A stretch of 64,000 bases of DNA from Actinoplanes xinjiangensis (GTDB lineage Bacteria; Actinomycetota; Actinomycetes; Mycobacteriales; Micromonosporaceae): contig NZ_QGGR01000004.1 of assembly GCF_003148685.1 (NCBI RefSeq), forward strand, positions 310,001-374,000, given 5' to 3'. How positions within the stretch are numbered: position 1 is the first letter of the stretch; the number at the start of each line of letters is the position of its first letter. A model generated the notes under the pieces. The model did not search any database and was not told where the DNA came from. It saw only the letters and a program-made list of their open reading frames with translations. This document shows, piece by piece, positions 17,362 to 26,175 of the stretch. The translations under genes were made by a program, and so were the position numbers.

Positions 17362-20300
17362 ATGCTCGACCTCATGACGGGGAGCGTGCACAGCACGGTC
17401 ATGGTCGGGCGCGATCCCGACCTCGCCGCGCTGCGCGAGGCCCTCAAACGCGCGCACGGCGACGAGCCGGCCACCGTGCTGATCGGGGGCGAGGCCGGCG
17501 TCGGCAAGACCCGCCTCGTCGAGGAGTTCTGCCGTGGCCTCGACGCCCGTGTCCTCCTCGGCCAGTGCCTGGAGCTGGGCGAGGAGGGCCTGCCGTTCGC
17601 GCCGTTCGCGGCCGCACTGCGCGAGTTGTGCCGCCGCGAGGGGCGGGCCGTCCTCGGCGGGCGGGAGGCCGAGTTCGCCCGGCTGCTGCCCGAGCTGGGC
17701 CCGACACCGGAGCCCGGCGAGACCCGCCGTGGCCACCTGTTCGAGCTGGTCGGCTCGCTCTTCGCCCGGCTCGGTGAGGAGCGCCCGGTCGTCCTGATCG
17801 TCGAGGACCTGCACTGGGCCGACCGGTCCACCCGCGACCTGATCGCCTTCCTGGTCCGCTCGGCCCGTGTGCCCCGGCTGCTGCTGATCGCCACCTACCG
17901 CACCGACGAGCTGCACCGCGGCCACCCGCTGCGCCCGTTCCTGGCCGAGCTGGAGCGGGTCCGCGGCGTCCAACGGCACGACCTCGACCGGCTCGACCGC
18001 GACGGCACCGCCGAGTTGCTCGGCCACCTTCTCGGCGCCGAGCCCGACCCGCCCACCGTCGACGCGATCAGCCGGCGGGCCCAGGGCATCCCGTTCTTCA
18101 TCGAGCAGTTCGCCGCCTCCGCCGACCCCCGCTGCGGCGACATCCCCGACACCCTGCGCGACCTGCTGCTCTCCCGCGCCGACCAGCTGCCCGACCCGGC
18201 CCAGCGGGTGCTGCGCGTCGCCGCGGTCGGCGGCATCCGCTTCGGCCACGAGCTGCTCACCCGGGTCGCCGGCGTCGACGAGACCACCCTGGAGTCCGCG
18301 CTGCGCGCCGCCGTCGCCGCCCAGCTGATCGTCACCGACCCGCACGGCGGCTACGAGTTCCGGCACGCCCTGGTCCGCGAGGCCGTCCACGACGACCTGC
18401 TGCCCGGTGAGCGGGCCCGCCTGCACGCCCGCTACGCGCAGGCCATCGAGACCGAGCCGCACCTCGTCGAGGCCGACCGTGCCCCCGCCGAGATCGCCCA
18501 CCACTGGTTCTCCGCCCGCGACCACGCCCGCGCCCTGGTCGCCGCCCACCGGGCCGCCGACGCCGCCGGCTGCCGTTACGCGTTCGCCGAGCGGGCCCGC
18601 CTCCTCGACCGCATGCTCGAGCTGTGGGACCAGGTGCCCGACCCGGCGCCCCTGGTCGGCGTCGGCCACCTCGACCTGCTGGAGGAGGCCGCACTCGCCG
18701 CCATCGACTCCGGCGAGCACATGCGCGCCCTCACCCTCACCCGGGTCACCCTCGCCGACCTCGACTTCGAGGCCCAGCCGGTCCGCGCCGCCCGCCTGCT
18801 GATCCGCCGCGCCAAACTGCTGCGCAACGCCGGCAAGAGCGACGGCGCCGCCGAGGCCCGCGAGGCCTGCCGCCTGCTCAGCGCCGTGCCCCGCGACCAC
18901 ACCTGGCTCAAACTGTTCAGCGACGTCGTCCACGTCCTGTCCGCCGTCGACGGTCCCGAAGCCGACCGGATCGCCCAGATGGTGCTCACCGCCGCCGCCG
19001 AGCTGGGTGACGAGGCCGCCCAGGTGGCCGCCGAGATCACGTACAGCAAGGTGTGCAGCGGCCGTCTCCCCGCCGCCGAGAGCGTGCCCACGATGCGCCG
19101 CTCCGTCGACCGTAGCCGTGCCTCCGGCGACGTCCCCAACCTGGCCGCGGCCCTGGTCAACCTCTCCGACGCCCTCTTCGAACTGGGCGACTACGCCGCC
19201 TCCGCCGCAGCCGCCGCCGAGGGCGTCCCGCTGGCCGACCGCGTCGGCGTCAGCCGCACCACCGGCGTCTACCTGCTGGCCAACCATGCCGAGGCGCTGA
19301 TGGCCCTGCGCCGCTGGGACGAGGCCGACACCCTCCTGGCCCAGGCCGCCCGCCACGACCCACCCGGCACCCTGGCCCTCCCCGGCCTCCGCCTCCGCGC
19401 CCGCCTGCGCCTGGCCCGCGGCCACGACGGTGCCGCCCCGGTCGTCGCGCAGGCGGTCACGTTCCTGGCGAAACCGTTCCTGACCCACGAGGCCCGCATC
19501 TCCCTGCTGGAGCTGCGCATCGTCGCCGCCCTCGCCGCGGGCGACACCACCACCGCCGGCGCCGCGGCCGACGCCGCCCTGCACGACGCCGCCCTCACCC
19601 AACGCCCCCGCTACAGCTGGCCGGCTCTGGCGGCCGCCGCTCGGACCCTCCCACCCGCCTCGACACCCGCGGCCGGGCCCGCGCCGTCTTCGTCGGTGCG
19701 GAGTGGTCCGTCTTCTTCGGTGTCTGCGGTGGGAGGCGGGTCGCTTCCTTCGATCTCCGGGGTCGGGGGCGAGCCGTCTTCGGTGTCTGCTGTCCGGGGT
19801 GATCCGCTTTCTTCGGTGTCTGTAGTCGGGGGCGAGCCGTCTTCGGTGTCTCCGGTCGGGGGCGTGCCGCTTTTGGTGTCTGCTGTCCGGGGTGGTCTGC
19901 TTTCTTCGGCCTCTGTGGTCGACGGTGGGCCGCTTTCCTCGACGCCTGCGGCCGGGGGCGTTTCGGTCTCCGCGACACCCGCCGCCCGGGCGGGGGCGAT
20001 CCGCGCGGTCGCTGATCGGCTGCCCCAGCGGTATCCCGCCGAGCGTGCCTATGCCGCGCAGGTGGCCGCCATTCTGGACGGCGGCGCCGACCGTTGGCGG
20101 GCGGCGGTCGAGGCATGGCGGGCCGACGGGCAGCCCTACCAGGTGGCCGGCGCGCTCCTCGATCTCGCCGAGGCATCAGCCGCCGACCGGTCGGCCGCGA
20201 CCGCCGCACTCGCCGAGGCCGCCGCGATCGCGAACACCCTCGCAGCCCGTCCGCTCCGCGAGGCCACCGACGTCCTGGCCCGCCGACTGGGCATCCGGAA

Positions 20301-20523
20301 CGCCGCGTCCGCCACCGCGGGCACCGATCTCCTGACCGCCCGGGAACGCGAGGTCCTCCGTCTGGTTGCCGAAGGCCACAGCAACGGCCGCATCGCCGAG
20401 CGCCTGTTCATCTCCCCGAAAACGGCGAGCGTCCACGTCTCCCGGATCATCGCCAAGCTGGAGGTCACCAACCGGGTCGAAGCTGCCGCAGTGGCGCATC
20501 GCCTCGGGTACCTCGACATCTGA
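17362..20523 (+). CDS. Large LAL-type (LuxR family) ATP-binding transcriptional regulator
   Basis: About 1050 residues. An N-terminal AAA ATPase domain has Walker A GGEAGVGKTRLVEE (about 41-55) and Walker B VVLIVEDLHWADRST. A long helical TPR/MalT-like middle follows. The C-terminal LuxR helix-turn-helix is LTAREREVLRLVAEGHSNG onward (about 988-1050). Such LAL regulators activate catabolic or biosynthetic genes in actinomycetes; no target is evident here. Residues about 763-876 are an inserted Ser/Val/Gly repeat, described separately. Start uncertain: ATG 17362 or 17374 place the conserved MVGRDPDL motif near the N-terminus, while GTG 17317 is also in frame; none has a clear ribosome site. 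It is monocistronic, divergent from DUF4191. Confidence 0.88.
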   Translation: MLDLMTGSVHSTVMVGRDPDLAALREALKRAHGDEPATVLIGGEAGVGKTRLVEEFCRGLDARVLLGQCLELGEEGLPFAPFAAALRELCRREGRAVLGGREAEFARLLPELGPTPEPGETRRGHLFELVGSLFARLGEERPVVLIVEDLHWADRSTRDLIAFLVRSARVPRLLLIATYRTDELHRGHPLRPFLAELERVRGVQRHDLDRLDRDGTAELLGHLLGAEPDPPTVDAISRRAQGIPFFIEQFAASADPRCGDIPDTLRDLLLSRADQLPDPAQRVLRVAAVGGIRFGHELLTRVAGVDETTLESALRAAVAAQLIVTDPHGGYEFRHALVREAVHDDLLPGERARLHARYAQAIETEPHLVEADRAPAEIAHHWFSARDHARALVAAHRAADAAGCRYAFAERARLLDRMLELWDQVPDPAPLVGVGHLDLLEEAALAAIDSGEHMRALTLTRVTLADLDFEAQPVRAARLLIRRAKLLRNAGKSDGAAEAREACRLLSAVPRDHTWLKLFSDVVHVLSAVDGPEADRIAQMVLTAAAELGDEAAQVAAEITYSKVCSGRLPAAESVPTMRRSVDRSRASGDVPNLAAALVNLSDALFELGDYAASAAAAAEGVPLADRVGVSRTTGVYLLANHAEALMALRRWDEADTLLAQAARHDPPGTLALPGLRLRARLRLARGHDGAAPVVAQAVTFLAKPFLTHEARISLLELRIVAALAAGDTTTAGAAADAALHDAALTQRPRYSWPALAAAARTLPPASTPAAGPAPSSSVRSGPSSSVSAVGGGSLPSISGVGGEPSSVSAVRGDPLSSVSVVGGEPSSVSPVGGVPLLVSAVRGGLLSSASVVDGGPLSSTPAAGGVSVSATPAARAGAIRAVADRLPQRYPAERAYAAQVAAILDGGADRWRAAVEAWRADGQPYQVAGALLDLAEASAADRSAATAALAEAAAIANTLAARPLREATDVLARRLGIRNAASATAGTDLLTAREREVLRLVAEGHSNGRIAERLFISPKTASVHVSRIIAKLEVTNRVEAAAVAHRLGYLDI
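19655..19990 (+). repeat. Ser-rich tandem repeat insertion in the LAL regulator gene
   Basis: In-frame units of about 30-33 bp encode variants of GGEPSSVSAV (RGDPLSSVSVV, GGEPSSVSPV, GGVPLLVSAV, RGGLLSSASVV). The DNA is visibly less GC-rich in third positions (TCTTCGGTGTCT) than the flanking gene. It lies between the helical repeat region and the segment before the DNA-binding domain, so it probably acts as a flexible spacer. Confidence 0.8.
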
Positions 20524-20727
20524 AGTCCATCGCCCGGCGCCATCTGGTCACGGGCATGGCTCGCGCGCGGCTGGTTGTCTCGTGGGCGGGGAGCCCTGTC
20601 CGACGGCTCGGGCGGTGGGCCAGGCGGCGGGTGGAAAGGCTAATGGCGGCGGCCGGGGGTCCGATATTGGGGTCCGAAGCACGGGAGGGCGCCTTGCCTG
20701 ACCTGAGCATGTCGTCCCCGGAGGCAG
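20524..20727. other. Short intergenic region, nothing recognised
   Basis: Between the LAL regulator and the 78-residue protein, both on plus. CGGAGG at 20719 serves as the ribosome site of the next gene. No other feature seen. Confidence 0.5.
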
Positions 20728-20964
20728 ATGATGGATACCGCAGTCGAGGTGAGTTACGGCGTCGTCGACATGTTGATGGGCCCCGACTCCCTGGTGCCGT
20801 GGTGGGCCTGGCTGGCGCCGCTCGCCATGGTCTTTCTGAAGCTGCTGTCGCCGGTGCTCGTTCCGGAGGTCGCCGAGTCCCGGTGGGGATCCGAGAAGAG
20901 TGGCAAGTCCGGCAAGGGCAGCAAGAAGAGCAAGAAGGCAGCCAAGGTCAAGAAGAAGAAGTAG
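20728..20964 (+). CDS. Small membrane protein with Lys-rich tail
   Basis: 78 residues: one or two hydrophobic stretches (WWAWLAPLAMVFLKLLSPVL, about 26-45), then a Gly/Ser/Lys tail that is almost wholly KSGKSGKGSKKSKKAAKV and lysines. The tail should be cytosolic and bind nucleic acid or acidic lipid. Two adjacent ATG codons are available, preceded by CGGAGG. Followed by a clear hairpin terminator. No named family; similar short proteins occur in Micromonosporaceae as far as I recall (inference). Confidence 0.65.
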   Translation: MMDTAVEVSYGVVDMLMGPDSLVPWWAWLAPLAMVFLKLLSPVLVPEVAESRWGSEKSGKSGKGSKKSKKAAKVKKKK

Positions 20965-20979
20965 CCACCCGGAACCTGT

Positions 20980-21016
20980 GTGAAAGCCCCGCGCCGGATC
21001 GGCGTGGGGCTTTCAC
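20980..21016 (+). terminator. Rho-independent-like terminator
   Basis: GTGAAAGCCCC (20980-20990) pairs perfectly with GGGGCTTTCAC (21006-21016), loop of 15 nt, 15 nt after the stop of the small membrane protein gene. Confidence 0.75.
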
Positions 21017-21428
21017 GATTCCCGGCGAGTAGACCCGGGTTTTGCCCGCCGCTCGTGGAGAGTTGCGGCGGAATCTTTCGGCGACGCGTCTGGAGAACCC
21101 TCGGCGGTCAGGGTTTCGTATCTGTGTGGCCTCCGGGGCGCGAGCGGCGGTGAGCTGCACCCATCCGGCCGGTACTGACCGCAGGGGTGGTCCTGCTCGG
21201 TATCGGCTGCATCGCCGGGGCCAGTGGTTTTCGAGCGACGGTGGGAGCGCACGTAACGGGTATGTGGGCTGCTGTCGTCGCCATGACCTCGATGAACGCG
21301 CACGGTTTTCGGATCGTGTGCGCCCGTGTGTGCCAGGGCGCCATTGAGAGCACACGTTGAGTGATTGTGTGCGCTGATCAACGTCGCCGATGCCGCAGTC
21401 GGCGAACTACGGCAGCCGACCATCCCGG

Positions 21429-21800
21429 CCGGGGCCAGCGGAACTGGCAGCGAGGCAGGCTCGGCGGAACCGACGACCCAGTGGGACGGCGGGGCCGGCG
21501 GCCAGCGGAACCTGTCCCGGCGGAATTGGTGGCGTGGGGAACCGACGAGCCAGTGGGACGGCGGGGTCGGCGGAACCTGTCCCAGTAGAGCTGGTGGCGT
21601 GGGGGAACCGAGGACCCGGCAGGACGGCGGGGTCGGTGGCCAGCGGAACCTGTCCCGGCGGAGCTGGTGGCGTGGGGAACCGAGGACCCGGCGGGACGGT
21701 GGGGTCGGTGGCCAGCGGAACTTGCCCCGGCGGAACGGGCGGTGCGGGAAACCGACGATCCAGCGGGACGACGACCCAGCGGCCCGGCGGAACTGGCGGC
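21429..21800. repeat. Tandem array, units of about 65-73 bp
   Basis: The phrase CGGAACCTGTCCC or close variants begins at 21506, 21571, 21644 and 21716, with a diverged first copy near 21439. Each unit continues with GGTGGCGTGGGGAACCGA, a CCCGG/CCAGT-GGGACGG segment and GGGGTCGGTGGCCAG. About five to six units in total. Confidence 0.85.
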
Positions 21801-22010
21801 CTGACGGCGCGGCCGGATCGGTGACGCGCACTGTAAGGCGGGTCACCACGAATAAGGCGGGCTACCGGAAATCGGCTACCCAGCGCGCCGGACACCGGCG
21901 GGCTGGGTAGCCATCGGAGAACCAGCCGACGAGGAGGTCGGCTCGCGGTGAGTCGAGGTCGGTGTTCCGGGAACGGGCCGTTCATCGACCGCGAGCCTTC
22001 GCTCAGCCAT

Positions 22011-22070
22011 CGATCCCGTTACCGACCAGGCGATCCCGCTACCGACCAGGCGATCCCGTTACCGACCAGG
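22011..22070. repeat. Three tandem copies of a 20-bp unit
   Basis: CGATCCCGTTACCGACCAGG is repeated at 22011, 22031 and 22051; the middle copy differs by one base. A recent expansion, about 120 bp beyond the lipA stop on its downstream side. Confidence 0.9.
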
Positions 22071-22156
22071 CTGGGGTACGGCCGACGGACCCGCGAGATG
22101 CCGCCGCTGAGCGGGAGAATGCGGCGTCTGGGCCCGGAATGGCGTGAAGCGGGTAC

Positions 22157-22179
22157 CCGGGCGCGGGGGCCGCGCCCGG
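22157..22179 (-). terminator. Hairpin downstream of lipA
   Basis: CCGGGCGCGG (22157-22166) pairs perfectly with CCGCGCCCGG (22170-22179), 3-nt loop, 7 nt after the lipA stop on the minus strand. No U-tract. Confidence 0.6.
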
Positions 22180-22185
22180 CGTGGG

Positions 22186-23109
22186 TCAGCCGCGGGCTTC
22201 GAGGGCCTGCTTGTAGAGGCGGCCTGCCCGGTAGGAGGAGCGGACCAGCGGCCCGCTCATCACGCCGGCGAAGCCGATCTGCTCGGCCTCCTCGCTGAGC
22301 TCGACGAACTCTTCCGGCTTCACCCAGCGCTCGACCGGGTGGTGGCGTGGGGTGGGGCGGAGGTACTGCGTGATGGTGATCAGCTCACAGCCGGCCGCGT
22401 GGAGGTCGCGGAGGGCGGAGGTCACCTCGGCGCGGTCTTCGCCCATGCCGAGGATCAGGTTGCTCTTGGTGACGAGGCCGGCGGCGCGGGCCTGGGTGAT
22501 CACGTCGAGGGAGCGCTCGTAGCGGAAACCGGGACGGATGCGCTTGAAGATGCGCGGCACGGTCTCCAGGTTGTGGGCGAGCACCTCGGGTGCGGCACCG
22601 AAGACCTCGGCGAGCTGGGCCGGGTCGGCGTTGAAGTCGGGGATCAGCAGCTCGACGCCGCAGCCGGGCATCAGCTTGTGGATCTGGCGGACCGTCTCCG
22701 CGTAGAGCCAGGCGCCGCCGTCGGGCAGGTCGTCGCGGGCGACGCCGGTGACGGTGGCGTAGCGCAGGCCCATCGTGGCGACCGACTCGCCGACGCGGCG
22801 GGGCTCGTCGGCGTCGAACTCGGCCGGCTTACCGGTGTCGATCTGGCAGAAGTCGCAGCGGCGGGTGCACTGGTCACCGCCGATGAGGAAGGTGGCCTCG
22901 CGGTCTTCCCAGCACTCGTAGATGTTGGGGCAGCCGGCCTCCTGGCAGACCGTGTGCAGGCCTTCCTTCTGGACGCGGCCGCGCATCTCGGTGTACTCAG
23001 GGCCCATCTTGGCCTTGACCTTGATCCACGGGGGTTTCCGCTCGATGGGAGTCTCGGCGTTGCGCGCTTCGATGCGCAGCATGCGGCGGCCCTCGGGAGC
23101 AATAGTCAC
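22186..23109 (-). CDS. lipA: Lipoyl synthase
   Basis: Radical-SAM enzyme that inserts two sulfurs into octanoyl groups on lipoyl domains. Both cluster motifs are present: the auxiliary cluster motif [12 protein letters not shown] and the SAM-cluster motif CTRRCDFC. The C-terminus has the conserved Ser that ligates the auxiliary cluster (VRSSYRAG). About 307 residues, normal length. The GTG at 23109 (giving [16 protein letters not shown], the usual actinobacterial N-terminus) is preferred over GTG 23130. Works with LipB (26.2 kb) to modify SucB (31.7 kb). Cytosolic. Confidence 0.96.
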   Translation of the reverse strand: MTIAPEGRRMLRIEARNAETPIERKPPWIKVKAKMGPEYTEMRGRVQKEGLHTVCQEAGCPNIYECWEDREATFLIGGDQCTRRCDFCQIDTGKPAEFDADEPRRVGESVATMGLRYATVTGVARDDLPDGGAWLYAETVRQIHKLMPGCGVELLIPDFNADPAQLAEVFGAAPEVLAHNLETVPRIFKRIRPGFRYERSLDVITQARAAGLVTKSNLILGMGEDRAEVTSALRDLHAAGCELITITQYLRPTPRHHPVERWVKPEEFVELSEEAEQIGFAGVMSGPLVRSSYRAGRLYKQALEARG

Positions 23110-23215
23110 ACCTCGAAGATACGCCCGCACAGGCCGGGCACAGCGCAGGGGCGACGAGGCTCACGTGACCATTCCTGTGAGCGCTGTCACCCATAATTCA
23201 GGAGATCGCCGCAAC

Positions 23216-23460
23216 GGTGACTGTTAGCGTTCGGCCTCACGGTGTTGATGGGACCGAGTAGCGCTTCGATCCGCCGGCCGAGAGAGCCACCCGGCAGCTG
23301 GGAAGGGTGGCCCGGGCGCCGGAGCGTGAAGACACCCCGGAGCCGCAGTACGACAAAGAGGCGCTCGCGAGCAGTGAGCGCGAAGGTGCGGTGGTACCGC
23401 GAGGATCCCGCTCGCCCGCACCTCCCTGGGGCCGCGTTGCAGTCACCAGAGGAGGTCCCG
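23216..23460 (+). ncRNA. T-box riboswitch leader, Asp (GAC) specifier, translational type
   Basis: The conserved T-box AAGGTGCGGTGGTACCGCG is at 23383-23401, with TGGT as the tRNA-acceptor-binding bulge. Upstream lies the actinobacterial leader pattern GGACCGAGTAGCGC, GGCCGAGAGAGCC and GCGTGAAGACACCCCGGAGC. In actinobacterial ileS T-boxes, as I remember them, the same position reads GTGAAGATCACCCC with specifier ATC; here it is GAC (23331-23333) followed by A. AGGTGCGG (23384-23391) can pair with CCGCACCT (23416-23423). The competing helix pairs ACCTCCCTGG (23420-23429) with CCAGAGGAGGT (23446-23456), which hides the aspS ribosome site GGAGGT. So uncharged tRNA-Asp should free the ribosome site. 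tRNA binding is inference; the pairing is visible in the sequence. Confidence 0.92.
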
Positions 23461-23462
23461 CC

Positions 23463-24719
23463 ATGCAACGCATCCTCTCCACCGAACTGGCCACGCAGGA
23501 ACCGGGCTGCGAGGTCACCATCGCCGGGTGGATCCATCGCCGCCGGCTGCTCAAGTCGGTCGCTTTCCTGATCGTCCGGGACACCGCCGGGTTCAGTCAG
23601 GTGGTCGTCACCGAGCCGGCCGCCCGCGAGCGGCTGGAGCAGCTCACCGAGGAGAGCGTCGTCGAGGTGACCGCCGTGGTCACCGCCAACGAGCAGGCGC
23701 CATACGGAGTGGAGCTGACGTCTCCCTCTTTCCGCGAACTGAGCCGGGTGGCCGTACCCCTGCCGTTTGAAATGCATCGTCCCGCGCTGAGCGCGGGCCT
23801 TTCCGCCCAGCTGGACCATGCTGCTCTGGCTCTGCGGCATCCGAGCCGGGCGGCGAGCCTGCGGGTCGCGGCCGCCGCGACGAAGGGTTTCCGGGAGGCG
23901 CTGGAGGCGCAGCGGTTCGTCGAGATCCACACTCCGAAGATCGTCGGGTCGGCGACCGAGTCCGGGGCGAACGTCTTCAAGATCGACTATTTCGGGCGGC
24001 CGGGTTATCTGGCGCAGTCGCCGCAGTTCTACAAGCAGTTGATGGTCGGGGTGTTCGAGCGCGTCTACGAGGTGGGGCCGGTGTTCCGGGCCGAGCCGAG
24101 CGACACCGCGCGGCATCTGGCGCAGTACACGTCGCTGGACGCGGAGATGGGTTTCATCACCGACCACCGGGACGTGATGGCCGCGCTCACCCGAACGATC
24201 AAGGGAATGCTCGGCGAGATCGGCACCCTGGAAACGGAGATCAGGGACGAGATCCCGGCGGTGCACTTCAGTGAGGCGCTGCGGATCGCCGGCGCGCCCG
24301 CGGACGAGCCCGACCTGGCCCCGGCACACGAGCGGGCGCTGGGGGAGTGGGCGCTGCGCGAGCACGGTTCGGAGTTCCTGTTCGTGACCGGCTACCCGAT
24401 GCGCAAACGGCCGTTCTACACCCATCCCGACCCGGCCGACCCGACCTGGTCGAACGGTTTCGACCTGCTGTTCCGTGGTCTGGAGATCGTGACCGGCGGG
24501 CAGCGCCTGCACCGGTACGAGGACTACGTCGCGGCCCTCACCAGACAGGGTGAGCCGCTCGAACCGTACGCGGGTTATCTCGACGGGTTCCGCTACGGCA
24601 TGCCGCCGCACGGTGGCTGGGCGATCGGACTGGAGCGGTTCGTGGCGCGGCTGACCGGGATCGGGAACGTCCGCGAGACGACCGCGTTCCCCCGCGACCT
24701 GAACCGGATCGCGCCCTAG
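23463..24719 (+). CDS. aspS: Short archaeal-type aspartyl-tRNA synthetase (AspS2-like)
   Basis: 418 residues, much shorter than the roughly 590-residue bacterial AspRS because the GAD insertion is absent. An N-terminal OB-fold anticodon domain (VTIAGWIHRRRLLKSVAFLI) is followed by a class II catalytic core. Motif 2 is FRAEPSDTARHLAQYTSLDA and motif 3 is WAIGLERFVARLTGIGN...FPRD, both as in archaeal AspRS. It charges tRNA-Asp, and in this subclass often tRNA-Asn too. The ATG at 23463 lies 7 nt after GGAGGT, which the T-box leader can sequester. A housekeeping long AspRS is probably elsewhere, making this an inducible second copy (inference). Confidence 0.92.
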   Translation: MQRILSTELATQEPGCEVTIAGWIHRRRLLKSVAFLIVRDTAGFSQVVVTEPAARERLEQLTEESVVEVTAVVTANEQAPYGVELTSPSFRELSRVAVPLPFEMHRPALSAGLSAQLDHAALALRHPSRAASLRVAAAATKGFREALEAQRFVEIHTPKIVGSATESGANVFKIDYFGRPGYLAQSPQFYKQLMVGVFERVYEVGPVFRAEPSDTARHLAQYTSLDAEMGFITDHRDVMAALTRTIKGMLGEIGTLETEIRDEIPAVHFSEALRIAGAPADEPDLAPAHERALGEWALREHGSEFLFVTGYPMRKRPFYTHPDPADPTWSNGFDLLFRGLEIVTGGQRLHRYEDYVAALTRQGEPLEPYAGYLDGFRYGMPPHGGWAIGLERFVARLTGIGNVRETTAFPRDLNRIAP

Positions 24720-24744
24720 ACGCCGGCCGGGGTTGAATGCCGGT

Positions 24745-25887
24745 GTGATCATCGATCTCGACCGGGCCGCCCCGCCCTCCCGCCCCGCGCCGCCGGTGCC
24801 GCGTGTGCTGCCGGCGGCGCTGGTCGTGGTCCTGATGCTCCTGCTCGGGCCGTCGGCGCCGATGCCGCGGGTCCGGGACCTGCCGCAGGTGGCCGCGACC
24901 GCCGGGCCGTCCGGGACGTGGCTGCTCACCGACACCACGCTGTACAGCACCTCCACCCGGACGGGCGGCCGGATGGACGTCGTCGCCTGGTCGCTCGACT
25001 CCGGGACGGCGCTCTGGCAGCGGGATCTCGACTGGTTCGCCGGGATCCCGGCCCTCACCGAGAGCGGTCCGGTGCTCGTCGTGTCCGGCAACGAGGACAC
25101 CCGGATCCTCGACGCCGGGACCGGTGCGGACCGGGTCGATCCGCGGACGTACTCGGTGGCCCGTCCGGCCGCCGACCGGGTCGCCCTCTGGGACGGCACG
25201 GCGGGAACGCTCGCGCTCTACGACCCGGCGACCGACCGGATCGTCTGGAAACGCCGCTTCCCGGACCGGCTCCACACCGTCGCGGCCACCGCCGACGACC
25301 TGCTCGCGGTGACCGATACCGGTGTTGTCAGCATCGCCATGAGCAGCGGTGACGTGGCCGCCGCCACCCGGGAGGCGGTCCCCGCCGGAGGTGCGCCGAG
25401 GGCCCGGGTGATCGGCGGCCGGGCCTACCTGCTCGGCGACAACTCGGTGACCATGATCGACATGGCCCGGGCGCGCGCCATGTGGACGGTCCGGATGCTC
25501 CTGCCCCGGGCGGTGGTGCCGTGCGGCACCCGGATCTGCGTCTCCGGCGGACCCGGCCTGTTGGCTCTCGATCCGATCAGCGGCGACCCGGTCTGGACCA
25601 ACGTCGACTGGATCGGCGGCGAGAACGGCATCGTCCGGACCGCCGCCGGCGACGTGCTGCGGATCGACCCGGACAGCGGCGTGGTCCGGCGTGCTCTCGG
25701 TCACGGCCTGCCCGCCGGCGACCTGCTGATCCGGCCCGACGGTGCCGGGCTCAGCGTGGTCGAATGGGCGACCGGCCAGGTCCGCGGCCGCCTCCCGGAC
25801 ACCACCCCCAACGGCTGCCGCCGCACCGGCGAACACCTCGCGTGCCAACATGCCGGCGGTCAGGTCAGGGTCTGGCGGCTTTTCTGA
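24745..25887 (+). CDS. Membrane-anchored PQQ-like beta-propeller protein
   Basis: About 380 residues. A Pro-rich cytosolic N-terminus and a hydrophobic segment (VLPAALVVVLMLLLGPSAP, about 20-38) are followed by beta-propeller repeats with W-x-x-D/W-x-R patterns (VVAWSLDSGTALWQRDLDW, IVWKRRF, MWTVRM, VWTNVDW), as in PQQ-binding-like or YncE-type proteins. The propeller should lie outside the membrane. Two Cys pairs (PCGTRICVSGG and NGCRRTGEHLACQ) could form disulfides. Start is GTG 24745 or TTG 24733. It follows aspS by 25 nt and may be co-transcribed with it, though no functional link is evident. Ligand unknown. Confidence 0.75.
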   Translation: MIIDLDRAAPPSRPAPPVPRVLPAALVVVLMLLLGPSAPMPRVRDLPQVAATAGPSGTWLLTDTTLYSTSTRTGGRMDVVAWSLDSGTALWQRDLDWFAGIPALTESGPVLVVSGNEDTRILDAGTGADRVDPRTYSVARPAADRVALWDGTAGTLALYDPATDRIVWKRRFPDRLHTVAATADDLLAVTDTGVVSIAMSSGDVAAATREAVPAGGAPRARVIGGRAYLLGDNSVTMIDMARARAMWTVRMLLPRAVVPCGTRICVSGGPGLLALDPISGDPVWTNVDWIGGENGIVRTAAGDVLRIDPDSGVVRRALGHGLPAGDLLIRPDGAGLSVVEWATGQVRGRLPDTTPNGCRRTGEHLACQHAGGQVRVWRLF

Positions 25888-26010
25888 TCGTACGGCCACC
25901 GGAAGCACCGGAAGCCACCCGCGGTGGAGGCCGGCACCCGGCCCGCGAACCGTACCGAAGGGGGTCGGTGTCCCGCGGATCCGCTCCTGCCCTCGTTCGC
26001 GAACCGCTCG

Positions 26011-26175
26011 CTAGAGGAAGACCGCGACGGTGACCACCGTGACGATCACGAACGGGATGACCGTCATGCACATGAGGATGGCCCAGGCGATCGGGTGACC
26101 GAAGTTGAGCACCACGCTGCCGTTCGGGCGGGGGACGAAGATCCGCTTGTCGCGCGGATTGCGGTAGAGGGCCAT
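26011..26175 (-). CDS. Small DUF5808-like membrane protein
   Basis: 54 residues: [20 protein letters not shown], then VVLNFGHPIAW, then one membrane helix to the C-terminus. The 'Y-R-x-P-x-D-x-R-x-F/W-V-P-x-x-x-G ... N-F-G/A-H-P' pattern is what I associate with DUF5808. Its ATG overlaps the lipB stop (TGATG), so translation should be coupled to lipB. The 123 bp beyond its stop show nothing recognisable. Confidence 0.75.
   Translation of the reverse strand: MALYRNPRDKRIFVPRPNGSVVLNFGHPIAWAILMCMTVIPFVIVTVVTVAVFL

Larger units (their letters stand above)
21017..22185. other. Non-coding 1.2-kb stretch with tandem repeats
   Basis: No gene supported: the longest frames (minus strand) merely translate the repeats into Pro/Arg-rich sequence. 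It holds the 12-mer motifs shared with the 4.6-kb stretch (21312-21323, 21363-21374), a tandem array at 21429-21800, three copies of a 20-bp unit at 22011-22070 and a hairpin at 22157-22179. It lies between the small membrane protein and lipA (convergent). Confidence 0.75.

Noticed and set aside
21013-21985. Overlapping minus-strand frames of 278 and 192 codons
   Set aside because: They only translate the 65-73-bp tandem repeats; two frames are open at once, as expected from repeat composition rather than coding.
21429-22070. Possible CRISPR array
   Set aside because: Units are contiguous or nearly so, without unique spacers of constant length, and no cas gene is present.
23187-25199. Long open frame (670 codons) on the minus strand across aspS
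   Set aside because: Antisense of aspS and the beta-propeller gene; the translation is Arg/Pro-rich without domains. The plus strand has clear AspRS motifs and a T-box leader.
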